Source: SIG672 sp045580325
GTDB taxonomy: Bacteria; Bacillota; Clostridia; Oscillospirales; CAG-272
Assembly: GCA_045580325.1 (NCBI GenBank)
Contig: JAZNNR010000031.1
Location: forward strand, 1 to 64,000
Length of the DNA: 64,000 nucleotides
Direction of reading: 5' to 3'
The stretch's first letter is position 1, and each line of letters opens with the position of its first letter. Position numbers and translations under genes: made by a program. The notes under the pieces were generated by a model, which was given only the letters and a program-made list of their open reading frames with translations, did not search any database and was not told where the DNA came from. Of the stretch, positions 8,647 through 18,172 are shown one piece after another.

Positions 8647-10323
8647 ATGGAAATCACCGTAAAAACTATATCTTCGCTTGAAAAGTGTTTTCTTGACGAA
8701 AATATAGACTCAAAGAGAGAAATAAACAGTCTTTCTGCTCTTTCGGGCGAAACTCTTTGCTTTCAGATGGCTTATACCAAACCGACCGAAACGCTCGGCG
8801 AGGTTGTTTATCTGCACGTCGATTCGCCTATCAAGGAATTTGTGAAGGCTTTCCGCGTAGAGAGCGTACCCGTAAAAATACCGACACACCCCTCGTGCAA
8901 GGACGAAAATTATCTGCGAAAAACGGCAGGACTTTATCCCGATCTTATGATCCCGATAGACGAAAAGTCCGAAATTTATCCGACAAACTCGGCTCTTGAG
9001 TCTCTTTGGATAGAAGCCGAGATCCCAAAAGGCTTTGAGGGCGGAGATTACCCGATAAAGCTCAGCTTTATGACGGGTGCCGAGGGTTCGGGCTATACTG
9101 TCGCGAGCGCGGAATTTGAAATCAAGGTCATTCCCGCGGATCTGCCCGAGCAGGATTTTAAATTTACGCAGTGGTTTCACTGCGACTGTCTTGCCGAGCA
9201 TTACGGAGTCGATATTTTTAGTGCGAGGCACTGGGAAATAATCGAAAACTATATGAAGTGCGCTGTACGAAACGGAATAAACACCGTACTTACGCCAGTT
9301 TTCACGCCTCCGCTCGACACGGCAGAAGGGAAGGAGCGCCCGACGGTTCAGCTCGTAGAAGTCTACGACACAGCGAAAAAATGGGGCTTTGACTTCTCGC
9401 GCCTTGACAAATGGATCGATCTCGCACAAAAATGCGGGATAAAATATTTTGAAATTTCCCACTTTTTCACACAGTGGGGCGCCCACCACGCTCCAAAGGT
9501 CATGGGGTGGCGCGGCGGTCATTACGTACGCCTTTTCGGTTGGGAAACCGACGCTTCAAGCGATGAATACGCAGGTTTTTTGCGCGCTTTTTTGAGAAAA
9601 TTCATTGAACATATGAAGCTGCGCGGACTTGACAAAAACTGCATTTTCCACATATCCGACGAGCCGAGCGAAAGTCAGACAGGCTCTTACGCTATGGCAA
9701 AGGCGATAGTTGCCGACCTTCTTGAAGGATATGCCGTAATTGACGCAGTTTCGAGCCTTTCTTTCTATCAATCAGGGCTTGTTCAGACCCCCGTTGCCGC
9801 ACTGAACCGCGCAGAATCGTTTATTGACGCCGAAGTGCCCGAGCTTTGGACCTACTACTGCTGCAGTCAGCACACGGACGTTTCAAACCGATTTATCGCA
9901 ATGCCGCTCAGCCGCACGAGAATGATCGGAACGCAGTTTTATAAGTATTCTATCAAGGGATTTTTGCATTGGGGCTTTAATTTCTGGTTTTCTATGAGTT
10001 CACAGGAGAAAGTGAACCCCTTTGTAACCACAGATGCCGGCAGAGTCCCCGCGGGAGATGCCTTTTCGGTATATCCCGCGCCCGACGGAAAACCCTACGA
10101 GTCGATCCGCATACGCTCATTTTACGAAGCACTCTGCGATATGAGAGCTCTGGAGCTCTGCGAAAGGCTTTGCGGAAGACAAGCGGTCGAAGAGGCAATA
10201 GAAAGCACGTTCCCGCAGCCGTTTAGCCTCAAAAATTACCCAAAGGACGGGATTTTTATCCTGATTTTAAGAAACAAAATAAACGCCTTGATAGAGAGCA
10301 AAATAAACAGTTCTGACAAATAA
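8647..10323 (+). CDS. GH123-like / DUF4091 glycoside hydrolase
   Basis: 558-residue protein with an N-terminal beta-sandwich (about 1-165), a TIM-barrel-like centre and the C-terminal DUF4091 signature (IRSFYEALCDMRALELC, about 485-510). The adjacent acid pair D338-E339 in HISDEP matches the Asp-Glu pair that family GH123 beta-N-acetylgalactosaminidases use for substrate-assisted catalysis. No signal peptide is visible, so it would act in the cytoplasm, probably on imported oligosaccharides. It starts 38 bases after serS with AAAGAGGT as ribosome site, and mscL follows 24 bases after its stop. The substrate cannot be read from sequence. Confidence 0.75.
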   Translation: MEITVKTISSLEKCFLDENIDSKREINSLSALSGETLCFQMAYTKPTETLGEVVYLHVDSPIKEFVKAFRVESVPVKIPTHPSCKDENYLRKTAGLYPDLMIPIDEKSEIYPTNSALESLWIEAEIPKGFEGGDYPIKLSFMTGAEGSGYTVASAEFEIKVIPADLPEQDFKFTQWFHCDCLAEHYGVDIFSARHWEIIENYMKCAVRNGINTVLTPVFTPPLDTAEGKERPTVQLVEVYDTAKKWGFDFSRLDKWIDLAQKCGIKYFEISHFFTQWGAHHAPKVMGWRGGHYVRLFGWETDASSDEYAGFLRAFLRKFIEHMKLRGLDKNCIFHISDEPSESQTGSYAMAKAIVADLLEGYAVIDAVSSLSFYQSGLVQTPVAALNRAESFIDAEVPELWTYYCCSQHTDVSNRFIAMPLSRTRMIGTQFYKYSIKGFLHWGFNFWFSMSSQEKVNPFVTTDAGRVPAGDAFSVYPAPDGKPYESIRIRSFYEALCDMRALELCERLCGRQAVEEAIESTFPQPFSLKNYPKDGIFILILRNKINALIESKINSSDK

Positions 10324-10347
10324 TAAAACTGATATGGAGTATAAAAA

Positions 10348-10995
10348 ATGGGAAAACTTGACCAGATTGCAATGGAAGAAAAAATAAAAAAAGGAAAGGA
10401 AAAAGAAATGAAAGAAAAACGCAAACAGGCAAAGGAAAAGATCAAAAAGGAGAAGGTCAGCTTCTTCACAGACTTCAAGAACTTCATTATGAAGGGTAAC
10501 GTACTCGACCTCGCGGTAGCAGTAGTTATTTCTACCGCATTCAACGCGATAGTAACAGGTCTTGTTAAGTTTATCATCACCCCCTTCGTAACCTACTTCA
10601 CAAGCGGACAGAGCATTGAGGAGTGGGAATACGTTCTTAAAGATGCTGTTATCGAGATGCAGGACGGAGCAGAGGTTATCGTTCAGGAAGCGATCTCTAT
10701 TCAGTACGGACTCTGGATTCAGACAATTGTTGATTTTCTCATCATCGCGTTCAGTATTTTTGTTGCTGTAAGACTCATCAAAACTGCTGAAAGAAAGCTC
10801 AAAGCACGCGAAATTGCCGAAAAAGAAGCCGCTGAAGCCGCAAAGAAGGCAGCAGATGCAGCTGCTGCTGAAGCTGCAGCCGTAGCAGCAGCTGAAAAAG
10901 CTGCAGCCGAAAAGGCAGCTCTCGAAGAGTTCTACGCTAACGTAAAAGAGCAGTCTGCAATTCTTCGCGAGATCCGCGACAACATGAACAAGTAA
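10348..10995 (+). CDS. mscL: Large-conductance mechanosensitive channel MscL with extended termini
   Basis: MscL core at about residues 38-155: FFTDFKNFIMKGNVLDLAVAVVI (TM1 with the conserved N-terminal helix) and the second membrane helix in GLWIQTIVDFLIIAF. The channel opens on hypo-osmotic shock. At 215 residues it is well above the usual 130-150. It has an N-terminal tail of about 38 residues made almost only of Lys, Glu and Met, and a long Ala/Glu/Lys-rich C-terminal stretch (about 148-195) that should extend the cytoplasmic helical bundle. The TGGAG at 10335-10339 supports ATG 10348. It is followed by a strong terminator. Confidence 0.92.
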   Translation: MGKLDQIAMEEKIKKGKEKEMKEKRKQAKEKIKKEKVSFFTDFKNFIMKGNVLDLAVAVVISTAFNAIVTGLVKFIITPFVTYFTSGQSIEEWEYVLKDAVIEMQDGAEVIVQEAISIQYGLWIQTIVDFLIIAFSIFVAVRLIKTAERKLKAREIAEKEAAEAAKKAADAAAAEAAAVAAAEKAAAEKAALEEFYANVKEQSAILREIRDNMNK

Positions 10996-11016
10996 GTCTT
11001 TTCAGCTTACAACCAA

Positions 11017-11053
11017 AAACAGCTTTACCGATCTTCTCGGTAAAGCTGTTTTT
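11017..11053 (+). terminator. Intrinsic terminator after mscL
   Basis: A 13-bp perfect stem (ACAGCTTTACCGA / TCGGTAAAGCTGT) with a 5-base loop runs into a T tract. It closes the serS-GH123-mscL group. Confidence 0.93.
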
Positions 11054-11163
11054 AGTTACTTAAAACCCGATTTTTATCTATGTAAAATGCACAATTATTC
11101 TACCGTTATTTTGGTGTTTTATCTAATATTTCCTTCTATATATAATTATATATCTCAATAAAC

Positions 11164-11193
11164 TTGACAATACCCCTGCTCGTATAGTATAAT
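11164..11193 (+). promoter_or_regulatory. Promoter of the sialidase-fold lipoprotein cluster
   Basis: Perfect -35 TTGACA (11164-11169) and -10 TATAAT (11188-11193), 18-bp spacer, 63 bases before the first ATG of the cluster. Confidence 0.88.
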
Positions 11194-11256
11194 GTAAAAT
11201 GCGAAAACACATCATACAGCCGATGTGTTTTTAACATTCGGTAGAAAGAGGTTAGT

Positions 11257-12984
11257 ATGAAAAAAAACATTTTTTACAGAACGATTGCACTTATTATCGC
11301 TCTTATAAGTGTACTTTCGATCTTTGCAGCTTGTGAAAAAGAGCCGCAAAACAAAGATGAAGAAAACAAAAATCTTATCGATATCAGTGGATACGCTATC
11401 GTACGTTACGAAAATTCCAAGACAAAGGTAACTAAAAAAGCGGCAACCCTTAAAAATGCGATAGAGGAAAAGCTCGGACTCTCGCTTTCGATCCAGGAGG
11501 ACTGGTACAACCCCAACACTCCTCCCGATCCTAACGCAAAAGAGATTCTCATCGACAAGACAAACCGCAAGGAATCCGCCGATGCTCTTGCAAAGCTCGA
11601 GAGCAAAGAAGGAGATGCCTACATAGTAGAAATTACCGAGAATAAAATCGTTATTGCGGGAAAAACAGACCTTTCGACAATTCGCGGTATCAACTACTTT
11701 ATAAACAATTACGTTATTCCTTCCGCAAAGGGCAAGGAGATCGACATTTCTCACGGAAAAAGCGTGATCAAGGATTACAGCTCGGTAAAGAACATCTGGG
11801 TTACCGACAAGCTTGATATGGACGTTGAAATTTCATCTACTGTTCTCTCGTCAAGCCAGAGCTACTCAAACATTCTCGGATACAACGCTCGTCTGGACAG
11901 CGTTTATTTCCCCTCTGTGATCGAGCTTCAGCATCAGTCTGACCCTAAAAACAACGGAAAGCTCGTTGCTGCGATGTCGATAGGCGAAACGAAATCGGGC
12001 GATCCTGTGCCTTCTCTCGGTCTTCTGATGGAAAGCACGGACGGCGGCGCGACATGGGACATTATCTTCCGTCCGATAGAAACTATCAACAAAAGATACT
12101 GGGTAGGACAGATGGCTCAGATCTACGAGCTTCCCGCACAGGTTGGAAAAATGCCCGCAGGTACTCTTATTTACTCGGTAAATACGGTAAATTATGACAA
12201 ATATTCACACATTTCCATGTTCCTGAGCTACGATGCAGGAAAGACCTGGACGCAGAGCCCTAACCTCATCGCAAAGGGCGGCGGACTCAAGGAGGGCGTA
12301 TGGGAGCCCGTTATGTTCTACGACGAAGGATACCTCTACTGCTTCTACTCTGACGACTCCAACCCCAGATATGACCAGAGAATAGTATATAAGCGCTCCA
12401 AGGACGGCGTAAAATGGGAAAGTGTTGTTCCCGTATGTGCCTTTAAAGAATTTGAAGGCCGTCCGGGTATGCCCATTATCACAAAGATGGGCAACGGAGA
12501 ATACTTCCTCATCTACGAATACTGCAACGGCTGGCTCGGCGATGTTCAGGAATGCTTCGTATATTACAAAACGACCAAGGATATAACAAATTGGAATCCG
12601 AGTGATCCCGGTACGCTTCTTACCGCAAAGGTCAACGGAAAAGATTATATGACAGCTTCTGCACCCTGCTGCGTTTGGTCTCCCGCGGGCGGAGAATGCG
12701 GAACGCTTCTTGCGCAGGGAAGACGCGAATTTGGTATTCGCGGATCAAACCCGATGTTCGTAAGCTATGACTACGGCAAAACTTGGGAAACAATAGAGCC
12801 TCCGATGCCTTACGACTGGTACACAAGTGCCTCCGCAGGAGCTGACGGCAACGACAGCATAGGTTACCGACCCATTATGGTTCTCGGCGCAGATCCTTCG
12901 GTTATTCACTATGTAAATATAATCGAAACGGACTACGTAAAGGGCTCGAAAATGCAGTACGTAAGACTTAAGATATTCGATTAA
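11257..12984 (+). CDS. Sialidase-fold (Asp-box) lipoprotein, paralog 1
   Basis: 575-residue predicted lipoprotein: signal peptide with lipobox SIFAAC, acylated Cys26, so anchored on the outer face of the membrane. Residues ~45-180 form an alpha/beta domain (PPDPNAKEILID) resembling the N-terminal domain of hexosaminidase-type enzymes. The rest is a sialidase-type beta-propeller with Asp-boxes (STDGGATW, SYDAGKTW, SYDYGKTW) and the segment RPGMPIITKMGNGEYF. Asp-box propellers occur in sialidases (GH33) and arabinanases (GH93), among others; the RPGMP.I.KMGNG motif reminds me of GH93, but the canonical sialidase FRIP motif is not evident. Substrate unassigned. First of three tandem paralogs; AAAGAGG ribosome site. 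Confidence 0.72.
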   Translation: MKKNIFYRTIALIIALISVLSIFAACEKEPQNKDEENKNLIDISGYAIVRYENSKTKVTKKAATLKNAIEEKLGLSLSIQEDWYNPNTPPDPNAKEILIDKTNRKESADALAKLESKEGDAYIVEITENKIVIAGKTDLSTIRGINYFINNYVIPSAKGKEIDISHGKSVIKDYSSVKNIWVTDKLDMDVEISSTVLSSSQSYSNILGYNARLDSVYFPSVIELQHQSDPKNNGKLVAAMSIGETKSGDPVPSLGLLMESTDGGATWDIIFRPIETINKRYWVGQMAQIYELPAQVGKMPAGTLIYSVNTVNYDKYSHISMFLSYDAGKTWTQSPNLIAKGGGLKEGVWEPVMFYDEGYLYCFYSDDSNPRYDQRIVYKRSKDGVKWESVVPVCAFKEFEGRPGMPIITKMGNGEYFLIYEYCNGWLGDVQECFVYYKTTKDITNWNPSDPGTLLTAKVNGKDYMTASAPCCVWSPAGGECGTLLAQGRREFGIRGSNPMFVSYDYGKTWETIEPPMPYDWYTSASAGADGNDSIGYRPIMVLGADPSVIHYVNIIETDYVKGSKMQYVRLKIFD

Positions 12985-13003
12985 GCCATAAAGGGAGAAA
13001 TTT

Positions 13004-14680
13004 ATGAAGAACCGCAGAATATTTTACAAAGCGATCGCTATCCTTCTCGTTTTAGCCTCGGTTCTTTCGATTTTCGTATCTTGCAAAAAAGATCCGCCAA
13101 AAATCGACGAGGAAAACAAAAATCTTCTTGATATCAGCGGTTATACTATCGTGCGTTATGAAAACGCCAAAGTAAAGGTGTCGAAAAAGACAACAGCGCT
13201 TAAAGATGCAATAGAAGAAAAGCTTGGACTTGACCTTGCAATAAGCGAAGACTGGTATAACCCGAATACTCCTCCCGATCCAAACGCAAAGGAGATCCTC
13301 ATTGACAAAACCAACCGCAAGGAGTCTGCCGACGCTCTTGCAAAGCTCGAGGGCAGAGAAGGCGATGCTTACATAGTCGAGATAACAGAAAACAAAATCG
13401 TCATCGTGGGAAAAACCGAGCTTTCCACGATTCGAGGCATCAACTATTTTATAAGTAATTACGTTATTCCCTCCGGAAAGGGAAAAGAAATTGACCTTTC
13501 TCACGGAATGAGCATCACAAATGATTACAGCGCAGAGAAAAACATCTGGATCACCGATAAGCTCGATATGGACGTTGTCATGACGTCAGACGTTATCGGA
13601 GACGTTTCAAAAAAAGCTAATTTTCCCGCAGTAATCGAGCTTCAGTATCAGCCCAACGCCGAGGACAACGGAATGCTTGTTGCGACAGCTTCGGGTGTTT
13701 CGGCGGGCAAGTCCACGCTTGGCTATATAATGGGAAGCCGCGACGGCGGCAAGACGTGGAAGCTGCTTGCGCGTCCTGAAGAAAAAATAAAGCCGAGTGT
13801 TGGTTGGGCAGGCTCGATGTCGCACATTTACGAGCTTCCCGCGCAGCTTGGTAACCTTCCCGCAGGAACTCTTATCTACTCATCAAACGCAGTAAACTAT
13901 GACCGCTCGTCGCATATCGGCGTGTGGACAAGTACCGACTGCGGAAAGACCTGGAAAGAGATCTCGATAGTTGCAAGCGGCGGCGGACTTAACGAGGGCG
14001 TATGGGAACCTGTTATGTTCTACGATAACGGATACCTTTACTGCTTCTATTCGGACGACTCTGATCCAAAACACGACCAGAAAATAGTATATAAACGCTC
14101 CAAAGACGGCATAAACTGGAGTAAGCTTGTTGAGGTTTGTGCCTTTGACAATCGCGCAGACCGTCCCGGCATGCCCGTTATTACAAAAATGGGCAACGGA
14201 GAATACTTCCTCGTTTATGAATACTGCGGCTCTTGGCTCGGAGATTCACAGGACTGCTTTGTATATTACAAAATCACAAACGATATAACAAACTGGAATC
14301 CGAGCGACCCCGGAACACGTATTACAGCCAAATATAACGGCAAAGATTATATCACAGCCTCCTCCCCCAGCTGTGTATGGACACCCGCGGGCGGAGAAAA
14401 CGGAACTCTCCTCGTGCAGGGAAGACGTGAATTCGGATTTTACGGAATAAACCCGATGTTCGTAAGCTTTGACTACGGCAAGACTTGGGAAACAATAGAA
14501 CCCCCGATGCCTTATAACTGGTATGCAAGCGCCGCTACGGGTAACGACGCAGGTGTCGGCTACCGTCCTATTTTGGTTGTCGGTGCAGATCCTTCAATTA
14601 TTCACTATGTGAATATAATTGAGGGCGACAACGCTCAGGGATCGAAAGTTCGATACGCAAAGCTTAAGATCTACGACTAA
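13004..14680 (+). CDS. Sialidase-fold (Asp-box) lipoprotein, paralog 2
   Basis: 558-residue paralog of its upstream neighbour, starting 19 bases after it with AAGGGAG. Lipobox Cys is residue 27 (SIFVSC). The N-terminal domain is nearly word-for-word the same (EDWYNPNTPPDPNAKEILID), while the first propeller blade is shorter and the loop near residue 190 differs. Asp-boxes: SRDGGKTW, STDCGKTW, SFDYGKTW. All key architecture is intact, so it looks functional rather than decaying. Role as for paralog 1: a surface glycan-binding or glycan-cleaving protein of unknown substrate. Confidence 0.72.
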   Translation: MKNRRIFYKAIAILLVLASVLSIFVSCKKDPPKIDEENKNLLDISGYTIVRYENAKVKVSKKTTALKDAIEEKLGLDLAISEDWYNPNTPPDPNAKEILIDKTNRKESADALAKLEGREGDAYIVEITENKIVIVGKTELSTIRGINYFISNYVIPSGKGKEIDLSHGMSITNDYSAEKNIWITDKLDMDVVMTSDVIGDVSKKANFPAVIELQYQPNAEDNGMLVATASGVSAGKSTLGYIMGSRDGGKTWKLLARPEEKIKPSVGWAGSMSHIYELPAQLGNLPAGTLIYSSNAVNYDRSSHIGVWTSTDCGKTWKEISIVASGGGLNEGVWEPVMFYDNGYLYCFYSDDSDPKHDQKIVYKRSKDGINWSKLVEVCAFDNRADRPGMPVITKMGNGEYFLVYEYCGSWLGDSQDCFVYYKITNDITNWNPSDPGTRITAKYNGKDYITASSPSCVWTPAGGENGTLLVQGRREFGFYGINPMFVSFDYGKTWETIEPPMPYNWYASAATGNDAGVGYRPILVVGADPSIIHYVNIIEGDNAQGSKVRYAKLKIYD

Positions 14681-14776
14681 GACCAAATAAGGACATAACA
14701 AACCGAAGTCCTTTGGATATAGACACACAAATTAAATCAAAAGTAGGAAAACAATTATTTAAACGGAGAAAAACCA

Positions 14777-16429
14777 ATGAAAAGAAACAACATTTTTTAC
14801 AGAGTGCTTGCACTTGTCGTCCTTTTGGCTTCTCTTCTTTCGCTTTTTGCGGCTTGTAAAAAAGAGCCTCCGGTCGTCGAAGGAAACGAAGATACTATTG
14901 ACATAAGCAAATACACTATCGTTCGCTTCGAAAATTGCAAGGCGAGCGTAAAAAGAAAAACCACAGATCTTAAGAATGTGATAAAAGATTCTCTCGGTTT
15001 GAGCTTGTCGGTCGAGGAAGACTGGTACAACCCCAATAATCCACCCGATCCTAACGCAAAAGAGATCCTTATCGACGAAACCAACCGTAAGGAAACACAG
15101 GACGCTATCGCAAAGCTCAGCGAGAACAACGAGGAAAATGCGTTTATTATCGACATTACCGAAAACAAAATAGCTATTGTCGGAAAAACTTACGGCGCAA
15201 CACTTCGCGCTATCTCTTACTTCATAAATAATTACGTTATGGCTTCTGCGAAGGGTAACAGCCTTGATGTCGCGCACGGAAAGAGTGTTGTCCGCGATTA
15301 CAAAACAGAAAAAACCATTTCTATAAAAAACAAGTTTGATATGGACGTCGATATGGTATCAAACGTTCTCGGCGACGTTTCTAAAAACGGTCATTTTCCT
15401 TCTATTATAGAGCTTCAGCATCAGCCCGACGAGAAAAACAACGGAAAGCTTATTGCAGCGATGTCTGTTATAGACTCGGAGCCCACGCTTGCTTATATAA
15501 TGGGAAGCGATGACGACGGAAAGACCTGGAAGCTTCTCGCGCGTCCCAAGGAAACAAAGAAGCCGAAGACAGGTTGGGCAGGCTCGATGGCTCACATTTA
15601 CGAGCTTCCCGAGCAGATAGGCAATATGCCCGCAGGCACTCTTATCTACTCGTCAAACGCGGTAAATTATGAACGCTCATCGCATATAGGCGTATGGAGA
15701 AGCCTTGACTGCGGAAAGACCTGGAAAGAGATCTCGATAGTTGCGGGCGGCGGCGGAACGAAGGAAGGCGTATGGGAGCCCTATATGATCGCTCACGAAG
15801 GCTACCTCTACTGCTTCTACTCGGACGACTCCAACCCCAGATACGATCAGAGAATAGTATATAAGCGCTCCAAAGACGGCATTACCTGGGAAGGAATTGT
15901 TCCTGTGTGTGCTTTCAAGGACTTTATCGACCGTCCGGGTATGCCTGTTATCACAAAGATGGGCAACGGAGAATTCCTTCTTGTTTACGAATACGTTCTC
16001 GAGGGCAATCCTTCGAACATTTATTACAAAACAACCAAGGACATAACCGAGTGGAATCCGAGCGATCCGGGTACTCCCGTTACGGTAAAATCGGGCAACA
16101 AGACCTACTCCCCTGCAGCAGGACCCTCTTGCGTATGGACTCCTGCGGGCGGAGAATGCGGAACGCTCTTTGTAACAGGACAGTATCAGAACGGCGGAGT
16201 TCCTCAGAACTGCGTGTTTATAAGCCTTAATTACGGAAAAACTTGGGATATTATAGAAAATCCTCTTCCGTACACGCCGTATAGCGGTTACGTAACCGAC
16301 ACAATGGCAGGCTACAGGCCCATCATGGTTCTCGGCTCAGACCCTTCGGTTATTCACTATATCAATACAACCAATACTCCCGAAGAAAAGAGCATAATTC
16401 AGTACGCAAAGCTTAAAGTATATGAATAA
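14777..16429 (+). CDS. Sialidase-fold (Asp-box) lipoprotein, paralog 3
   Basis: 550-residue third paralog, 96 bases after the second, with CGGAG as ribosome site. Lipobox Cys27 (SLFAAC). It shares the same N-terminal domain and propeller but is the most diverged: Asp-boxes SDDDGKTW, SLDCGKTW and SLNYGKTW (the last with Asn for Asp), a shortened blade around residue 405, and a different C-terminal face. Blade 2 resembles paralog 2 more than paralog 1, suggesting stepwise duplication or gene conversion. Function as uncertain as for its siblings. Confidence 0.72.
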   Translation: MKRNNIFYRVLALVVLLASLLSLFAACKKEPPVVEGNEDTIDISKYTIVRFENCKASVKRKTTDLKNVIKDSLGLSLSVEEDWYNPNNPPDPNAKEILIDETNRKETQDAIAKLSENNEENAFIIDITENKIAIVGKTYGATLRAISYFINNYVMASAKGNSLDVAHGKSVVRDYKTEKTISIKNKFDMDVDMVSNVLGDVSKNGHFPSIIELQHQPDEKNNGKLIAAMSVIDSEPTLAYIMGSDDDGKTWKLLARPKETKKPKTGWAGSMAHIYELPEQIGNMPAGTLIYSSNAVNYERSSHIGVWRSLDCGKTWKEISIVAGGGGTKEGVWEPYMIAHEGYLYCFYSDDSNPRYDQRIVYKRSKDGITWEGIVPVCAFKDFIDRPGMPVITKMGNGEFLLVYEYVLEGNPSNIYYKTTKDITEWNPSDPGTPVTVKSGNKTYSPAAGPSCVWTPAGGECGTLFVTGQYQNGGVPQNCVFISLNYGKTWDIIENPLPYTPYSGYVTDTMAGYRPIMVLGSDPSVIHYINTTNTPEEKSIIQYAKLKVYE

Positions 16430-16439
16430 AATAATAAGA

Positions 16440-16470
16440 CCCCTATGTGCGAAAGTACATAGGGGTTTTG
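16440..16470 (+). terminator. Terminator closing the lipoprotein cluster
   Basis: An 11-bp stem (CCCCTATGTGC / GTACATAGGGG, one G-U) with a GAAA tetraloop and a TTTT tail. It sits between convergent genes and, with an A-rich stretch before it, may also serve the minus-strand amidotransferase gene. Confidence 0.88.
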
Positions 16471-16473
16471 TTT

Positions 16474-17187
16474 TCAGAAAAATTTTTGGGCCGGTGTGGA
16501 AAGGCTTTCCACAAAATCGCCTATAACAGCGCGGGAAAATTCATCTTTATCAAAGCTTTTTTCAGGGTGAAACTGCACTCCGAGAAGGTATCTTCCGTGC
16601 GAGAAGTCGCAGACCCCCTCGATAATACCGTCATTAGCGCGAGCGATGACCTCGAGATCTTTGCCGAGGTCTTTTAACGCTTGGTGGTGGGTGCTGTTTG
16701 TGATGATTTCCTTTTTGTTTTCAGACAGCTCAAGAAGCCGACCGCTCACGCTGACCGTGTGATCTACGCCGCTGTGATTTTCGATATGCTGAAAAAGAGT
16801 CCCGCCGAGCGCGACGTTTATAAGCTGAATTCCTCGGCAAATACCGAGAATTGACTTTTTTCTTTCGTAAAAAGCTTTGAAAAGCCGAAGCTCAAAAAGG
16901 TCGCGCTCTATATTCACCTCGGTCTTTTCGTGGCAGATTTTTTCTCCGTAAAGCTCGGGAGATATATCTATTCCGCCCGTGAAAACGATCCCGTCAAAGT
17001 TCTCGGCAAGTTCGGAAATGTCGCTTTCACACTCGGTCGGGCAGAGTACTACGGAGGTCGCGCCGCATAAGCAGAGCGCACGGCTGTAAGTAAGGGGAAG
17101 CCTTAACGCATCACCGCTGAGATCTGCCGACAGCGCGACAATCGGGCGGTTTTTATGTATCAAATTTTTTATCTTTTCGGCGGTCAT
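16474..17187 (-). CDS. Class I glutamine amidotransferase / gamma-glutamyl hydrolase (peptidase C26, PuuD-like)
   Basis: 237-residue peptidase C26 protein. Visible are FTGGIDISPELYGE (oxyanion and Gly-rich loop, about 72-85), the nucleophile elbow GICRGIQLINVALGG with the catalytic Cys, and the catalytic His-Glu in GVQFHPEKS. Family members hydrolyse gamma-glutamyl-GABA or related gamma-glutamyl compounds; the exact substrate is not evident. AAGGAGAG precedes the ATG. It is divergent from proB and convergent with the lipoprotein cluster, so it is a single-gene unit; a link to proline/glutamate metabolism next door is only suggestive. Confidence 0.85.
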   Translation of the reverse strand: MTAEKIKNLIHKNRPIVALSADLSGDALRLPLTYSRALCLCGATSVVLCPTECESDISELAENFDGIVFTGGIDISPELYGEKICHEKTEVNIERDLFELRLFKAFYERKKSILGICRGIQLINVALGGTLFQHIENHSGVDHTVSVSGRLLELSENKKEIITNSTHHQALKDLGKDLEVIARANDGIIEGVCDFSHGRYLLGVQFHPEKSFDKDEFSRAVIGDFVESLSTPAQKFF

Positions 17188-17296
17188 TTGTGCTATCTCT
17201 CCTTGATTTTCAGAAAAGTTTCAACCATATTATATGTATAAAAGCCGTATATTGCTAATAATCTTTCAAATACGGGCAGAAATAGTAAGTTTTTTA

Positions 17297-17325
17297 TTGA
17301 CTACGCGGAAAAAATATGATAAAAT
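17297..17325 (+). promoter_or_regulatory. Promoter of proB-proA-proC
   Basis: -35 TTGACT (17297-17302) and -10 TAAAAT (17320-17325) with a 17-bp spacer, 43 bases upstream of proB. Confidence 0.75.
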
Positions 17326-17368
17326 GTTAGAATAAGCTTACAAAAAAACGAAAAGAGGTTAAAGCTCT

Positions 17369-18133
17369 ATGAGAATAGTAATAAAAGTAGGAACTTCCAC
17401 GCTGACTCACCCGACCGGCTGGCAGAATATAAGAATGGTAGAGCGTCTTTGCAGAGTCATCAGCGACCTCAAAAACGCAGGACACGAGATAATCCTCGTA
17501 TCGTCGGGAGCGATTGGTATGGGAGTCGGAAAGCTCTCTCTTTCCGAGCGTCCGAAGGATATTCCGACCAAGCAGGCAGCTGCGGCTGTCGGTCAGTGCG
17601 AGCTGATGTATACCTACGACAAGCTTTTCTCCGAATATCATCACACGGTCGCGCAGATTCTGCTCACAGCATCAGATATTGACTGCGAAAGCAGACGTGA
17701 AAACTTCCATAATACGCTCAGTAGACTGCTTGAGCTCGGCGCTATTCCGGTAATAAACGAAAACGACACGGTAGCGACCGACGAGATCGTTATCGGCGAC
17801 AACGATACTCTCGCGGCGATGACGGCAGTCAGTATTTCGGCAGATCTTCTCGTGCTTCTCTCGGACATCGACGGACTTTATACCGCAAATCCGAGGACCG
17901 ACGCAAATGCAAAGCTTATCAGCACGGTAAATGAGATCACTCCCGAGATCCTCGCGCTTGCAGAAGGCAAGGGAAGTGAGCTTTCAACAGGCGGTATGAC
18001 CACCAAACTCCGCGCGGCTGAGAGCTGTATGGCGAGCGGTGTTGATATGATAATCGCAAACGGCGGAAATCCAGAGCTTCTTTACGATATAGCCGACGGA
18101 AAGCCGATCGGAACAAAATTCAGCGCGAAATAA
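17369..18133 (+). CDS. proB: Glutamate 5-kinase, short form without PUA domain
   Basis: Catalyses the first step of proline synthesis, ATP-dependent phosphorylation of glutamate at the gamma carboxyl. The amino-acid-kinase fold is complete: KVGTSTLTHPTG at the N-terminus, SSGAIGMGVG, NENDTVATDEI and DNDTLAAMTA, then LSTGGMTTKLRAA. At 254 residues it lacks the C-terminal PUA domain that many bacterial ProB proteins (about 360) have. That domain affects regulation and is dispensable for catalysis. AGAGG at 17354-17358 supports the ATG. First gene of a proBAC unit. Confidence 0.95.
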   Translation: MRIVIKVGTSTLTHPTGWQNIRMVERLCRVISDLKNAGHEIILVSSGAIGMGVGKLSLSERPKDIPTKQAAAAVGQCELMYTYDKLFSEYHHTVAQILLTASDIDCESRRENFHNTLSRLLELGAIPVINENDTVATDEIVIGDNDTLAAMTAVSISADLLVLLSDIDGLYTANPRTDANAKLISTVNEITPEILALAEGKGSELSTGGMTTKLRAAESCMASGVDMIIANGGNPELLYDIADGKPIGTKFSAK

Positions 18134-18172
18134 GTCGGCTAATACGATTTTTTCAGCAGAAAGGCTTAAAAA

